DNA of 64,000 nucleotides. Origin: Lentinus brumalis. Its lineage: Eukaryota; Basidiomycota; Agaricomycetes; Polyporales; Polyporaceae. Location: contig MARA01000005.1 of the NCBI GenBank assembly GCA_001792895.1, positions 62,001 through 126,000 of the forward strand, given 5' to 3'. Both the position numbers and the translations under genes were made by a program. The notes below the pieces were generated by a model. That model was not told where the DNA came from and did no database searches. It saw only the letters and a program-made list of their open reading frames with translations. This document shows positions 10,833 through 21,050 of this stretch, piece after piece (positions within the stretch are counted from its first letter, which is position 1; each line of letters starts with the position of its first letter).

Positions 10833-12247
10833 GGCTCCGCGGGGTCCGGAGCGTTGTCCGGAGCAGCAGGAGCGTCAGGTGCCTGGGCTTGAGCAGCCCG
10901 GCCCTTGGCCGCGGTCTTCTTTGGACAGACGTCCGCAGTATGACCGGGACCTCCGCAGAAGAGGCAGAGGTTAGCAGCGAAACGCCGCTGACGTTCCTCG
11001 GGGTGAGCTTGCCGTCCTTGCCCAGCTTGTCCGCGTATGGCTTTGCGGTCTTAGCCGGGGTCTTCGGAGTTGCAGGCTTCGACGAACTCTTCTGGGCGGA
11101 GTTGCCCGGAGAAGTCGAGGAACCCGAGGACTGAGATGGGTAGGATGACGTCGAAGACTTCGGAGTGGAAGAGGACTTTGATCCGGAGGTGGAAGTCCGA
11201 GTCTCACGGATCTGCTCGGTCTTGCGCTCCCAGTAGCGGGCGTCGATGGACTGAGCGAGTTCTCGGAGTTTGTTCAGATCCTTCGGCTTCCCGATCTCCG
11301 CGATGCGGTCTTTGAGTCGGGACGGAAGGCCTTTGTAGAACTGATACCGGAGAGCTTCATTTCCCCACTCGACTTGAGTGGCGAGACGATTGAACTGGGT
11401 GATATACCGAGCAACCCTCTGGTTCTCGGACATAACTAGATTCTCCAGCTCGTGCTCCGCGGTTCCGACGACGTCGTAAGGTCCGAAGTTCATACGGAGT
11501 TCTTCCTGGAAGACCTCGTAGTCCGAGAGGAAACCGGAGGGTTCCCGGACGGAGCTTCGAGGAGGAAGGGTTCGAACCAAGCGAGAGCAGTCCCCTTGAG
11601 ATGGGAGATTGCATAGGTGACTTTCTTCTCGTGGGTATCGAACGTGTTGGGCCGAGCCTTGAAGACCAGCTCTAACTGAACGAAGAAGGAACGGAGTTTG
11701 GTAGGGTCCGTGCCATCGAACTGGTCCGGGTCTCGGACATTGTTGCGCTCAAACGCCGTAGGCTTCGGAGGAGCCGGAGGCGGAGGCGGAGCCCGCTGGA
11801 GGGACTGCGCGGTTTGAGCCAGGAGGGTGATAGCAGCCGCTAGATCCTGATTGGTCTGCGACTGGGGGTTAACACCGGCAGATGCCTGAGTGGCCTGAGT
11901 TCCGGAGGTCTGAGCACCTCCCGGAGGTCCGGATGCCTGCGCTTGTCCGGATGTTCCGGCCTGAGGGACCGGGTTCGGTTGAACTCCAGCATGGGCAGCC
12001 CGAGCTTGTGAGGCCGAGCCTTGAGCCGGAGAGTAGAAGCGCATGGCGGACTGATCGAAGGGATTGTTGGGAGAGGTGATGGGGAAAACAGGCTGGATGA
12101 TTGCCGGTGAAGGCGGACGAGTCCGCCCGGAGAAGGCGGAGTGGTGCTGACTGCGGGGAGTTTACCCCGACGGGTTGGAGTGTCCGCCGGGTTATATCCC
12201 GCAGCTTGGGATATGCGTTCAGTGAATCCTTGGAAGGAAGATGTCAT
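10823..12247 (-). CDS. gag: Gag polyprotein with CCHC zinc knuckle (frame-broken as read)
   Basis: Starts MTSSFQGFTERISQAAG at 12247, 31 bp inside the 5' LTR boundary. A proline/glutamine/alanine-rich N-terminus is followed by a capsid-like helical domain (DPDQFDGTDPTKLRSFF; GTALAWFEP; RYITQFNRLATQVEW; YQFYKGLPSRLKDRI). A Ser/Thr/Lys-rich linker leads to a nucleocapsid knuckle C-X2-C-X4-H-X4-C (CLFCGGPGHTADVC, near 10920-10960). It ends PKN-stop at 10823, directly after the slippery heptamer. The frame is broken near 12126, 11545 and 11001, each at a short G/C run where one extra base restores the expected domain order. Gag forms the particle that packages the element's RNA. Confidence 0.88.
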
Positions 12248-12264
12248 GATGAATCCTCAAGTTG

Positions 12265-12275
12265 AGTTCTGATAT
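12265..12275 (-). other. Self-priming primer-binding site
   Basis: Two bases inside the 5' LTR, the sense strand reads ATATCAGAACT. This is a perfect 11-nt complement of AGTTCTGATAT at 12665-12655 in the LTR, which lies 33 bp below a TATA box and so should be the 5' end of the RNA. No tRNA-like TGG primer site is present. This is the Tf1-type arrangement in which the transcript primes its own reverse transcription. Confidence 0.8.
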
Positions 12276-12277
12276 AC

Positions 12278-13021
12278 TGTTAAGACCGTGCGCGCCGGAC
12301 GAAGTCCAGGTGGAAGTCCGGACGGAGTTACGGAGTTACGAAGTCCGGAACGAGACGCGCTGAGGGTGAAGACTTCGGCGAAGCTATTGATCAACGCCTT
12401 GAGGATCCACGAAGGTCTTCAATTTAAGACAGACAAGAGAACCGGGGTTTATACCGGAGCAAGCAACGAGTAAGAAGATAAGCAAGAGATAATACCAAGC
12501 CAGAGAGAAGTCAAGCCAGAGGTAAGAAGTCAAGCAGGAGTCGGAGGTCGGAGGTCGGAGGTCGGAGGTCAGAAGTCCGGTCGGAAGGATCGGACGTTGA
12601 GAGAGAGCGAACAGAATAGATTGAGCTCAGAGTCGTAACGGGGAGTGTAACGAGATATCAGAACTGAAGTCTAAGCGTGGCTACAGGAGGCTTATATAGT
12701 AAAGTCCGAAAGTCCGGAGAGGAGTAGCCAAGACATAGGTAAGGAGGTACGGAACCGGAGTCAGGCGGAAGCAAATGATCAGCCAATACAATGTATAGTA
12801 AGATCGAATGAAGGGCGGATACAATCGAAGGATCGAATGAACGAGTCTGATCACGGAGGCGGATGCAAGCGGAAGCAGATGGTCCGGAGTCCGGGTCAAG
12901 TAAGAAGACGATAAGGGGTGAAGTGATCGAGAATAGTATCACATGTAAGAACGAACCGGAGGTGCGGAGTCCGAGGTAGGTCCGGAATGGAGTTGGTGCC
13001 TTGTGGGCATGGAATGTAACA
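12278..13021 (-). repeat. 5' LTR (promoter copy)
   Basis: 744 bp, the partner of 4861-5604. In sense orientation, U3 runs from 13021 to a TATA box at 12698-12692; the predicted RNA start is at 12665, and about 388 nt of downstream LTR leads to the primer site. It lies only about 30 bp beyond the stop of the helical-protein gene at 13052. Confidence 0.95.
12692..12698 (-). promoter_or_regulatory. TATA box of the retrotransposon LTR
   Basis: TATATAA on the sense strand, 33 bp upstream of 12665. That base is independently predicted as the RNA start because its first 11 nt match the primer-binding site. Confidence 0.75.
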
Positions 13022-13026
13022 CATGT
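13022..13026. other. Target site duplication, right copy (CATGT)
   Basis: Matches 4856-4860 exactly and directly abuts the right LTR. Confidence 0.9.
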
Positions 13027-13051
13027 CAGGAATCGCAACCCGCTCCATGGG

Positions 13052-14010
13052 TCAAACGGCAAGCTGGCGCCGCTTTATAGAAGTCACCCGCCTGTCGAGC
13101 ATGACCAGCGCAGCGTCGTCCAACTGTGCAAGAGGCCCCTCGAACATCGCGTTGGCGCCAAGGGCCTCAATGACACCTCGTATCCCGGACACAACATTGC
13201 GCATGGAGGACACGGTCGAAATCGTCTTCGAGCTGCTCAGCGAGCCATTGACGGTGTGAAGGCAGTCGTTGATGCGTGTGGACAGAATCGCGAGGTCGCA
13301 GCGTGTGTGTTCCAGCCTCTGCTTCTCGGCGGCCAGACGTTCTCCACGTTCTCTGAGCTGGGAGATAGTGGTGGAGAGCTGTGTACTTTCATCGCGCTCG
13401 CTAGCGAGGGAGGCGCGCTGCGATTGGACTTCAGAGCGCGAAAGGGCGAGCTGGGCCTCTATGGTGTGTACTGTGTCTTTGCACCGGTCAACGGCCGCTG
13501 GTAGCGCAACGATGTTGATTGCTGCCAAAGAGAACGATACTACGGGCGCAAAGAATAACGTGACAATGGACTATGTCGACGACTCAGTAATAGGAGGTGA
13601 AAGGAATGTAAAAGACATACTGCGACGCGTAGTGCGTTCCGAGCCGCCCTCTGTCTGTCCAGTTTGTCTTCGGCGCGCCATAGCGCCGACTGAGCAGAGG
13701 AATAGTTGGCTTCTCCCGCTCGAATGGTCTCATTCAGGACCGCTATGCGAAACTGGGTCGCACGGGTGTGTGCGTCGGCCTCTGCAAGGCTAGCGGCCGT
13801 GTCACTGATAGACCTCTCGATCTTTCCGGCCTTGTTGATGTTCCGGGAGAGGCAGTCTCCGGTCTCCTCCAGCCAGTTAGATGCCGTCAGCGACGCAGAT
13901 TGCAGGCACTGCACAACGGATGATCAGTGCTGTCACTGCTGTGAGTCAAGCTATAGCAACACGTTGACACTTACGTCGATAACAGCCTGGCTGGAAGTGA
14001 TGAACATCCC
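13052..14010 (-). CDS. Helical coiled-coil protein, paralogue-like (5' end unresolved)
   Basis: Minus-strand exons near 13985-14010 (MFITSSQAVID), about 13620-13918 and 13052-13525. The first intron has a clear GTAAGT donor and a TGCAG acceptor; the second join is not exactly in phase as read. The protein is almost wholly helical: an Ala/Glu/Arg-rich first half (SISDTAASLAEADAHTRATQ), a Ser/Arg/Glu coiled coil (QLRERGERLAAEKQRLEHTR), then a C-terminal block SMRNVVSGIRGVIEALGANA ending RRQLAV-stop. It resembles the genes at 7-1257 and 2384-4083 in composition and plan. I do not recognise the family and assign no function. The retrotransposon sits just past its stop and may have displaced its terminator. 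Confidence 0.5.
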
Positions 14011-14139
14011 GACTGTTTCCTGAGAGTAATTTACGTCCAATATGTCACTGAAACGTCAGGAAACCCTCCCTTTGCCAATTAGAACTAAATATTGCTAAAT
14101 GCCACGTATCTGCAGAGTGCCCTGCAAAATGTCGCTCAT

Positions 14140-14410
14140 TACTGTACCATTTCGATCAATTCGGACAGTCACGCGTCACCGGCCCCTCCATTGGCCGAAA
14201 TTTCGGGCCGTGCCACAGGTCACCGGAGGCTTGTCTGAACCTGTTTTTCGGGCGCCAATCTCGCCGGGGCCGGCGCGCTGTCGCGCGCCCCTCATCTGTC
14301 CGAAATTGAGGCCGGTGTCACAGGTCACCGGCACCCTGGCCGATTTCGCGGGGCGAAATCGGCGTGTCACACGTCACAGGCCTGTCCGAATTGATCGAAA
14401 TGGTACAGTA
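14140..14410. repeat. Palindromic repeat with 29-bp perfect arms
   Basis: The arm 14140-14168 is the exact reverse complement of 14382-14410 (starting TACTGTACCATTTCGATCAA). Between them lie GC-rich blocks with repeated GTCACCGG/CAGGTCACCGG motifs, so the strand can fold back on itself. It looks like a MITE or a transposon remnant; I see no clear target duplication and no coding sequence. Confidence 0.75.
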
Positions 14411-14467
14411 TCACTAAATGATAGCTACGCAAGACTCACTGTCCTACTTGAGAGACTTAGTAGAGCT

Positions 14468-14704
14468 ACTGTACTATTCAATTCTATGCGGCGCGGGGTG
14501 TGACCTGTGACCCTCTCGAGTCGCCGGAGCGGAGCGGAGGCGCCGACAAATTACCGGATTTGGGCACCCAGACGCCCGAAAACCGAGCCAAAACACGAAA
14601 ATGCGGGCCTCAAATGGCCTGTGACCTGTGACCTATGACACGATGCGGCGCGGACAGGGTCCCTGTGACCTGTGACGCGCCGCATAGAATTGATTAGTAC
14701 AGTA
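14468..14704. repeat. Second inverted repeat, near-perfect arms of about 28 bp
   Basis: CTGTACTATTCAATTCTATG and its continuation into GCGGCGCG (from 14468) is mirrored by CGCGCCGCATAGAATTGATT and its continuation (to 14704) with about one mismatch. The interior repeats GACCTGTGACC. Flanking sequences at 14113-14140 and 14733-14760 are similar in direct orientation (GAGTG(C/T)CCTGC(C)AAAA), suggesting one composite, nested element of about 650 bp. Confidence 0.65.
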
Positions 14705-14769
14705 CTCTTGCCAAAAATGTACGATAATTGACGGAGTGTCCTGCCAAAAAGTCACTGATGTTGGACAGC

Positions 14770-17500
14770 CAAGTGAGATAGGATACAGCTATCATATACA
14801 CGCAGCATATCAGCGATACGTCGAATATTTTTCGAACCCTTCCGTATGTAGATGCTATGTGAGTGTATCATAGGTGTCCTAGGGATACATAGAAGATGCG
14901 AAAATCGGAAAGGAGGGGGTAGGATGAAAGGGACGGGAGAGACCGCGATATGGAGTTGGGCTCACCATGACACAACGCCCCAGCCTCGCGCTGATCTGCT
15001 CCGGGCTCGGGAGCGACCTCGCCCTCCTGCCTCAAGGTCCTCCATGCACTAATCTGACGCCGTGACGTGCGAGTCCTTGTGAGGACACCGTCTGCTCAAG
15101 GACTACACAGCACGTTGACCGGCGGCCCCGCCCAAGACTTCGACTTCCAGATATCAACCGGGTCCGTGCAGTCAAATCGCAGTGGTGCTCTGTGCAACAA
15201 AACATAGCAAACAATCACGGGGCCACAGCTTCAAGATCGAGTTACGACGCGACCATGGTAGGGCTGGATCCCAGTGCTGAGGTTGCTGGGTGAAGACTTG
15301 AACACTCATCCCGCATCTCCGACGTCATTTCTCGTTTCTGGGCTGGCGAACATTCGAGGACAAGGGCGGTCGAAAAATTCGTACGCGCTGCGGGACGCCG
15401 CCCAGTGACTTTGAGAACTTGACGCACAAGGTGCGATGCACCGTGCACAGCGGGCGCAGACACACCGCGATGGTCCTCTCGCCGGTGCTCGTACGGATGG
15501 TTGATATCCACGAGAAAGGTCGAGCGTTGTTGCGGCTACTTGTTGCGTGCAGATGTGCTGCTTCGCACTTGCTCATCGCACGTCGCGCAGTCTCGATGAT
15601 CCCGGTCGTGTTTTCGATGTCGGCAAGGATGCAAGAGGTCCTTGAAGGCGTTGCTGGTGGTCCTGATGGTCGTAGGGAGCGTCGGAAACAGCGGTAAGTA
15701 TGCAAGCAGAGTATGTATGCTACTTGGACTGCGACACTTCCGAAGGATCGAACCGAAGTACACCCGCACCTGCCCTAAAGTGACCGGGTGCTCTGCCGCG
15801 ACCGGTGTGCCAGCTGGCAGCACTTCTGTTCTCAACTTCGCCCTCCACAGTCTACTGGCCACATGTTCGTCTCCTGCGCTGCGCTTGTCGTCGATATCGA
15901 CTCTCGCTGTGCTTCTCTGGTGACTATACTTGCGACGCGATCTCAGAGGGCAAGGCCAAGGACGACTCGGACGGCCTTCTGGTAGCTTTGAGGCGAGGCT
16001 GCAGGATGGAGCATCGGTGGGGCAGACAAAGTGATGTAAGTCCATCATTGCATACGAGCAGAGCAGCCGGCTTGCCAGAAGAGAGGAGCGGGCACAGAGG
16101 ATGTGAACGCACAACAAAAGGCTGGCCGTGCATGGTGGTCATTCACTGTGAGTCGACCATTTCTCTTTGTCTGCTTGTCCGTTCGTTGCATATCCAGTCT
16201 TTTGCCACATTCGCCACAGTCCCCACCTGCTGTTCCGAATACCAAGCCATGTACGTAGCTCCTTTGTGATCACGCTCCGGGCCCTGCTCACGATACATGG
16301 TCTGCAGCTAGTTACTACCCAATCCACGCCCGTCCAACAGCAACTGAAATCATATCAGCATCTCCCCAAATAGATGGTGTATGGTGAGAGCGATGAGTTA
16401 CGTCTGTTACCTCCAAGTTCTGGAGTGTTCTCATGAGAAGAGATTCTGGTGACCATGCTCGCACTCGTCTCGACTGTGATATGTACTCTATCCTGTTACT
16501 GTTACTGATATGCTGATACTTACCTAACACTGACAGCTCTATGCCTCGCTTGAGGACTACCGCAAGTCCTTCATCTACTCATCATGTCCCCTCGCCTCGA
16601 TGCACACATATGCTGTCGCCCTCGTTCTTTACACACATTGCTCTCGTCTTCGACGGGCATATCGCACCCCTTTCGCTCTCGTTCTTCATGCGCATATCAC
16701 GTTCCTCTCCCTCGGACTGTGTCCTCCTACTTTGTCGCCTACCTAGCCTCTACTTAGTATGCTCGACACGTCAGCATTCACGATAGGCACATCAATATGA
16801 TTGGTTACTGACATTTGGTAATTGCGTGAAACTGGGTGCTCAAGCAGTGATCAAGTAGCCACTTCACTTGCGCCAATAAGAGATACTACGCCGATCAGTG
16901 TACTCTAATAGTGATATTGTAGTGCCATTGTTATGGGGGACCTAGCCGATTATTACTATTGAGCTACGCCATGAATATCATCCCTATTCGAACAGATTAG
17001 TGCCATTTACTACTAAATGGCAGGGGGAGGTTTTCGTGACGAAAGGGGGTGGTCTATCTGAAGTACAAGCACAACGGAGTTCACCGCCTCGACCGCCCGA
17101 TGGACGTCGGCGACGATGGCGTAATTGTGGTCGGACATCGTTGTACCAAAGTTTGTGGAGGTGAGAACCAGGAGTACGAGTATAGAATGTCTCGTCACAC
17201 CGACGGGAGCTTCCCTATATACCGCTGGAACATGCAGACACTGCACGCCAAGGTCGTGTAATTATCCTTCGATGTCAGATCGGATGGAAGCCAGCCGCGA
17301 GGACGAGGGATGGAGGAATGACTGCGAACATGCGCGAGACAAGGTTGAATCTCTTGACAAGTACTGGGAGCTATGGACAAGGTCAATCGGGGAAAGCCGG
17401 TGACTAGACGCCCCTGGCCAACGGCTGATGTATAATAAGTGTTCCGCACAAAATACAGGCTGTGGTACTCGTTTCAAAGGAAGTCGACTCCTTCGAGTCC
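14770..17500. other. Gene-poor stretch
   Basis: Open frames here are short, overlap on both strands and have no supported splice structure or recognisable domain. The section 16800-17040 is noticeably more AT-rich than its surroundings. I see no RNA gene or element boundary that I can support. Confidence 0.4.
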
Positions 17501-17509
17501 AAGTCCAAC

Positions 17510-19872
17510 TCACAGCGGGTAATGAAGGGTCAGCGCTGTCAAGCTCGCCATAGGGCCTAATCGCAGGGTGTCGTTTCCCAGCTCAAGCCCGCTTTCTACG
17601 AGCATAAGGATCTGCCGGCGACGCGAGTCGTACTGCGGCCACCGAAAAGTTTGGTTCGGGAAGCCGTTCGGATTCAGGGTTGCAGTAAACTGAATCACAA
17701 AGTCCGTGACCTCGTTCGGAACGAAGAGGGGCAGAATAGCATCGCTGAGGTGGGGCTGAATAGTCTAGTCAATCAGATGAGCGAGTGCAACAGATGATTC
17801 TTCGGCGACTCACCACGCCCAGACCCTTAAAAGCTCCGCGCTTACTAACTGACATTCGAGGGTCAATCTCTCATGCACTGAGCGCAGAGCTGAAGACTCA
17901 CCGTACGACCACGCGGGCTGCTTGGACAATCGCTGATCAAGGAAGAACCGCCTCGGTGCTTGGAAGACCACGTCCCCCTGGAAGGCTGCCATGCGCTTGT
18001 ACATCGCCGCAAGCTGATCCTGGTTCCCAGTGCCGAAGGGTGATCCTTGGGCAGGGTCGTCCGGGTAGAGCTTGAAGATCATGTCCAGCGCCGCCTTGGG
18101 GACATTCCGGAAGAAGACATCGTGCACGTATTCCCGAAACTCGGTGTCCGTCTTAGTCACCAGTGAGCCAATTATACAGTGATAGGTGATGGAGGATGTC
18201 GCACGTGACGTTGAAGCTTCCGGTTGCGAAGATGATTCCCTCGTCGAGGGCGTCGCTGGTGATGAACGGAACTTTGGAGACTTCTCCGTCAAGAACAAGG
18301 TGTTGAGCCGGGGCATTCAGGAAGACCCCATCTGCATGCGGAGACCAGGGGAGTGCGAGGCCCTGCATGCGCCAGGTTAGTTGGTGTGCAACATTTCCAG
18401 CAGCCGCAGGCGCGCACGCACCGTGTAATCAAACAGATTTGGCAACGTGGCAACGGCAGCGAGCAAAGTATCTGCCGGAACATGGCGGATACAGTCCAGA
18501 GTATCTGTGGAGTTCTTGCAGCCCGTCTGCTCGACGATAATGTCGTAGTAGTTCTGAACATGGGTGATGTCGCCGTTCGGGAAAGGCGAGCCAGATAGCA
18601 TAACCGCTCCCCGAAAAAGGCCCTCATCGTCGCCGCTGTTCGTGACCATCTGAGGACTGACTGAGCCGGCACCCGCGCTCGCGCCCCAGCTAACATAATA
18701 TCAACATCAGAATGGGCCGCCGGCGTGGACGAAACAGTGAAGGCGTACATCGTGACCTTCTCGGGATCACCGCCGAAGGCAGAGATGTACTTGTTCACCC
18801 ACTTCAGGGCGAGACGCTCTGCATAGATTGTGATAGCATGCGTTCAGTTCTCGTATGATGGCAAGAGATTTGTTCGTGCTCACGGTCATGTAAGCCGAGG
18901 TTTCCGACGCCGGCCTCCTTGACTTCCTTTCCACCTAGGAAGCCAAACGCTATCAAGAGAGTCAGTCTTCGAATCAAAGACCTCAAAATATGCGAAGTAC
19001 TGTTGAGGCGGTAGTTGAACACTACGTGTATGAAAGGCTGCTTTATGGCGATGGACCGAGCGACGAGCGCGTCTCCAGGGAATCTGCTCAGGATATGAGT
19101 GAGTATCGATGATTATCGTCCATTGTTGACGACGGCGCACTTCACAGAGGAACCAGTTGCGAAGCCACTAAAAAGACGGAGTTGACGGCGAGATTCCAAT
19201 GACCGTTTGCAAAGGATGATCTTCCTTACCCCCGTAGATATACTGCAGGTATAACAGAGATCTGATTAGTAGAGGTCACAATCGCGACGTCCGACAACAC
19301 GGCGAGGACTCACGAAAGAGACCGGCAGCTTTGCATCGGGCGGCGTCCCACTAGGCATTTGCACGGTAACACTGAGACCTGAAAGAGAAACCTCGAGTCA
19401 GGTTTCAACATTCGCGCTCAGCACTTGGATCGGGGCTTACAGTCTTCATCTTGTGGGACGTCAGGCTCGGTGCCAGTGACCGCTGGAAGATATGCTCCCA
19501 TGTCTTGCAGCATCTCAACGGGCATACCCTTACGGATCCCGGGGTTAATCTGTATGCACTGTGTCGCCGGCTGAGTCGCGTTGATCGTCCCGTCATACCC
19601 GAGTATCGGCTTCGGAAGGCGAAGACGGAGGTCGCCGACCCTGTATACGGGAAACGGCCAATGAGCGGGGCACGGGCGACTTGTGAGGACATAGGACGCA
19701 CTCACGGTGGCTCTGCATAGGGAATGCCACTGAATGTCGTCACGGTACCGTTCGTGGTTCCGATGACTGTAGCGTGGTCGAGAGTGACGGTCGATGCGGC
19801 AGCGAGAGCACCCGGCCAAGCGGCGACCGCGCAGAACACAAAAAGCTGAAAAGCAGCGTGGAGATGCGACAT
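17510..19872 (-). CDS. Secreted type-B carboxylesterase/lipase 1
   Basis: Multi-exon alpha/beta-hydrolase starting MSHLHAAFQLFVFCAVAAWP (signal peptide). Exon 1 is 19706-19872. It shows the family order: [18 protein letters not shown], the EDCL signature split by an intron, an IYGG...GFATGS oxyanion-hole region, the nucleophile elbow GASAG, the acid in [17 protein letters not shown], the histidine region (QPHLSD), and a final YPL-stop at 17510. In this copy the usual HGSD around the catalytic histidine reads HLSD. It should hydrolyse carboxylic esters outside the cell; the substrate cannot be read. TTATAA at 19944-19939 lies about 70 bp upstream. It has three relatives in tandem at 48316-56550. 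It is transcribed away from the phosphate carrier gene at 21051. Confidence 0.9.
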
Positions 19873-19944
19873 GTCCGTGAGCTTCGGGATCCGAGCGAAG
19901 ACGGGGATGTTGATGCAGTTACGTACCACGGACAGGTGTTATAA

Positions 19945-20996
19945 CTCTTCCAATGGGTCCGCGTCGTAATGTCACCGGAAAGCGGGACGACTACGGGCTC
20001 TTGCTGAAACAGTGCCCGTCTCTGTACCTTTGGGGCGGCACGTCACAATGAGACTCGACTCGGAGATTAGTGCGGAGGTTAGCTGCTTTGCCCAAGGCAC
20101 GAAAATGTATGACTCACATGTAACTTTATGATCGCACCGATTAACCGTTGGTAGGCGAGGGCTGGGGAGGTAGGTTGCAGCGGGAAGAAAGCCAAAGATG
20201 CCGGCGAAAACGAGCCAACACATGTCGTCTGTGTATCAAGTGCCGTCGTAGGTATGAGGTCATATTTCTTCTCTCGTTGGGATTTGATGGTTATACACCT
20301 GCATTCAATCTATCACCCCCTGCCACACATGTCAATGGCTGCGTAGATTGCCGGAAACTCTCGAGGAGTAAACACGAACGTGTGATGCTACGGTTCCTAG
20401 CAGTTACTGTGCGGTGTAGTCAATCCTGCTGTCAGGCCGTTGAACAGTCCACATGGGTACGTCTCATTCGCCGGATGAGACCGCCAGTAGTATTTTTGGC
20501 GACTCGAACAGTCGCTGTGTCGTCCCGATGTCTCCCACATCCAGGGGTCATGAAACCAGATGGAATAATGCTAACCTGTCACTTCCACCACTAGTGCTGG
20601 CTGGTCAGTGGTGGCAAGTCCAAGTAAGAGCTCGAGAGACATATATGATACATGTTCGCTGCATGGTCGAAGACAGGAGCCACTGCCAGCGTGGCAGCAC
20701 AGCGGTCTTTGCCATTTCTTCCCACGCCTGGAGTAACCGCCTGAGTCCTTGAACTTGCACCGCTCCCACTCGGATTGCGTTCTTCCGGCTCCTCCACCAG
20801 CGACAAAACACGGATCGTTTCACGTTCAGCAAGCGCGGCGCGCTCAAGAGACTCGCGCTGCACATCCTAGTTTTCTACTCGCCGCTGGATCTGTAACGTT
20901 GACCCCACGTAACACCGTTGACCAAATCGCTCGGAATAGCGGCATTGAAGAAACCGCGACCCCGACATCCCGACAAATGGTGTCGTCTAATCCCTC
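19945..20996. other. Divergent intergenic region
   Basis: About 1.1 kb between the divergent esterase and phosphate carrier starts. No convincing gene. A TATA-like site lies at each end (19939-19944 and 20997-21003). Confidence 0.5.
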
Positions 20997-21003
20997 TTAT
21001 AAA
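20997..21003 (+). promoter_or_regulatory. TATA box of phosphate carrier gene a
   Basis: TTATAAA 48 bp upstream of the ATG at 21051. Confidence 0.5.
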
Positions 21004-21050
21004 GCTGCAGTATCAGCGCTGACGATGCACGATCTAGACGCACGACAGCC

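Larger units (their letters stand above)
4861..13021 (-). mobile_element. Complete chromodomain Ty3/gypsy LTR retrotransposon (chromovirus, self-priming type)
   Basis: An 8,161-bp element bounded by two 744-bp LTRs (TG...CA ends) and a 5-bp target duplication. Sense is the minus strand: the 5' LTR is 12278-13021, then a self-complementary primer site, gag, a -1 frameshift signal, pol (protease, reverse transcriptase, RNase H, integrase, chromodomain) and the 3' LTR 4861-5604. Between the pol stop (7146) and the 3' LTR lies about 1.5 kb with an antisense accessory gene. The chromodomain and self-priming place it near the Tf1/sushi-like chromoviruses of fungi. Several single-base frame breaks prevent a continuous reading of gag and pol as given. 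The whole element is packed with the palindrome TCCGGA. Confidence 0.95.

Noticed and set aside
15242..16117. Overlapping minus-strand frames that might be a degenerate helical or STAND-type N-terminus
   Set aside because: No motif survives in any frame and the splice sites do not chain together.
17049..17261. Plus-strand 70-codon frame with reasonable composition
   Set aside because: Too short, no splice partners, opposite strand equally open.
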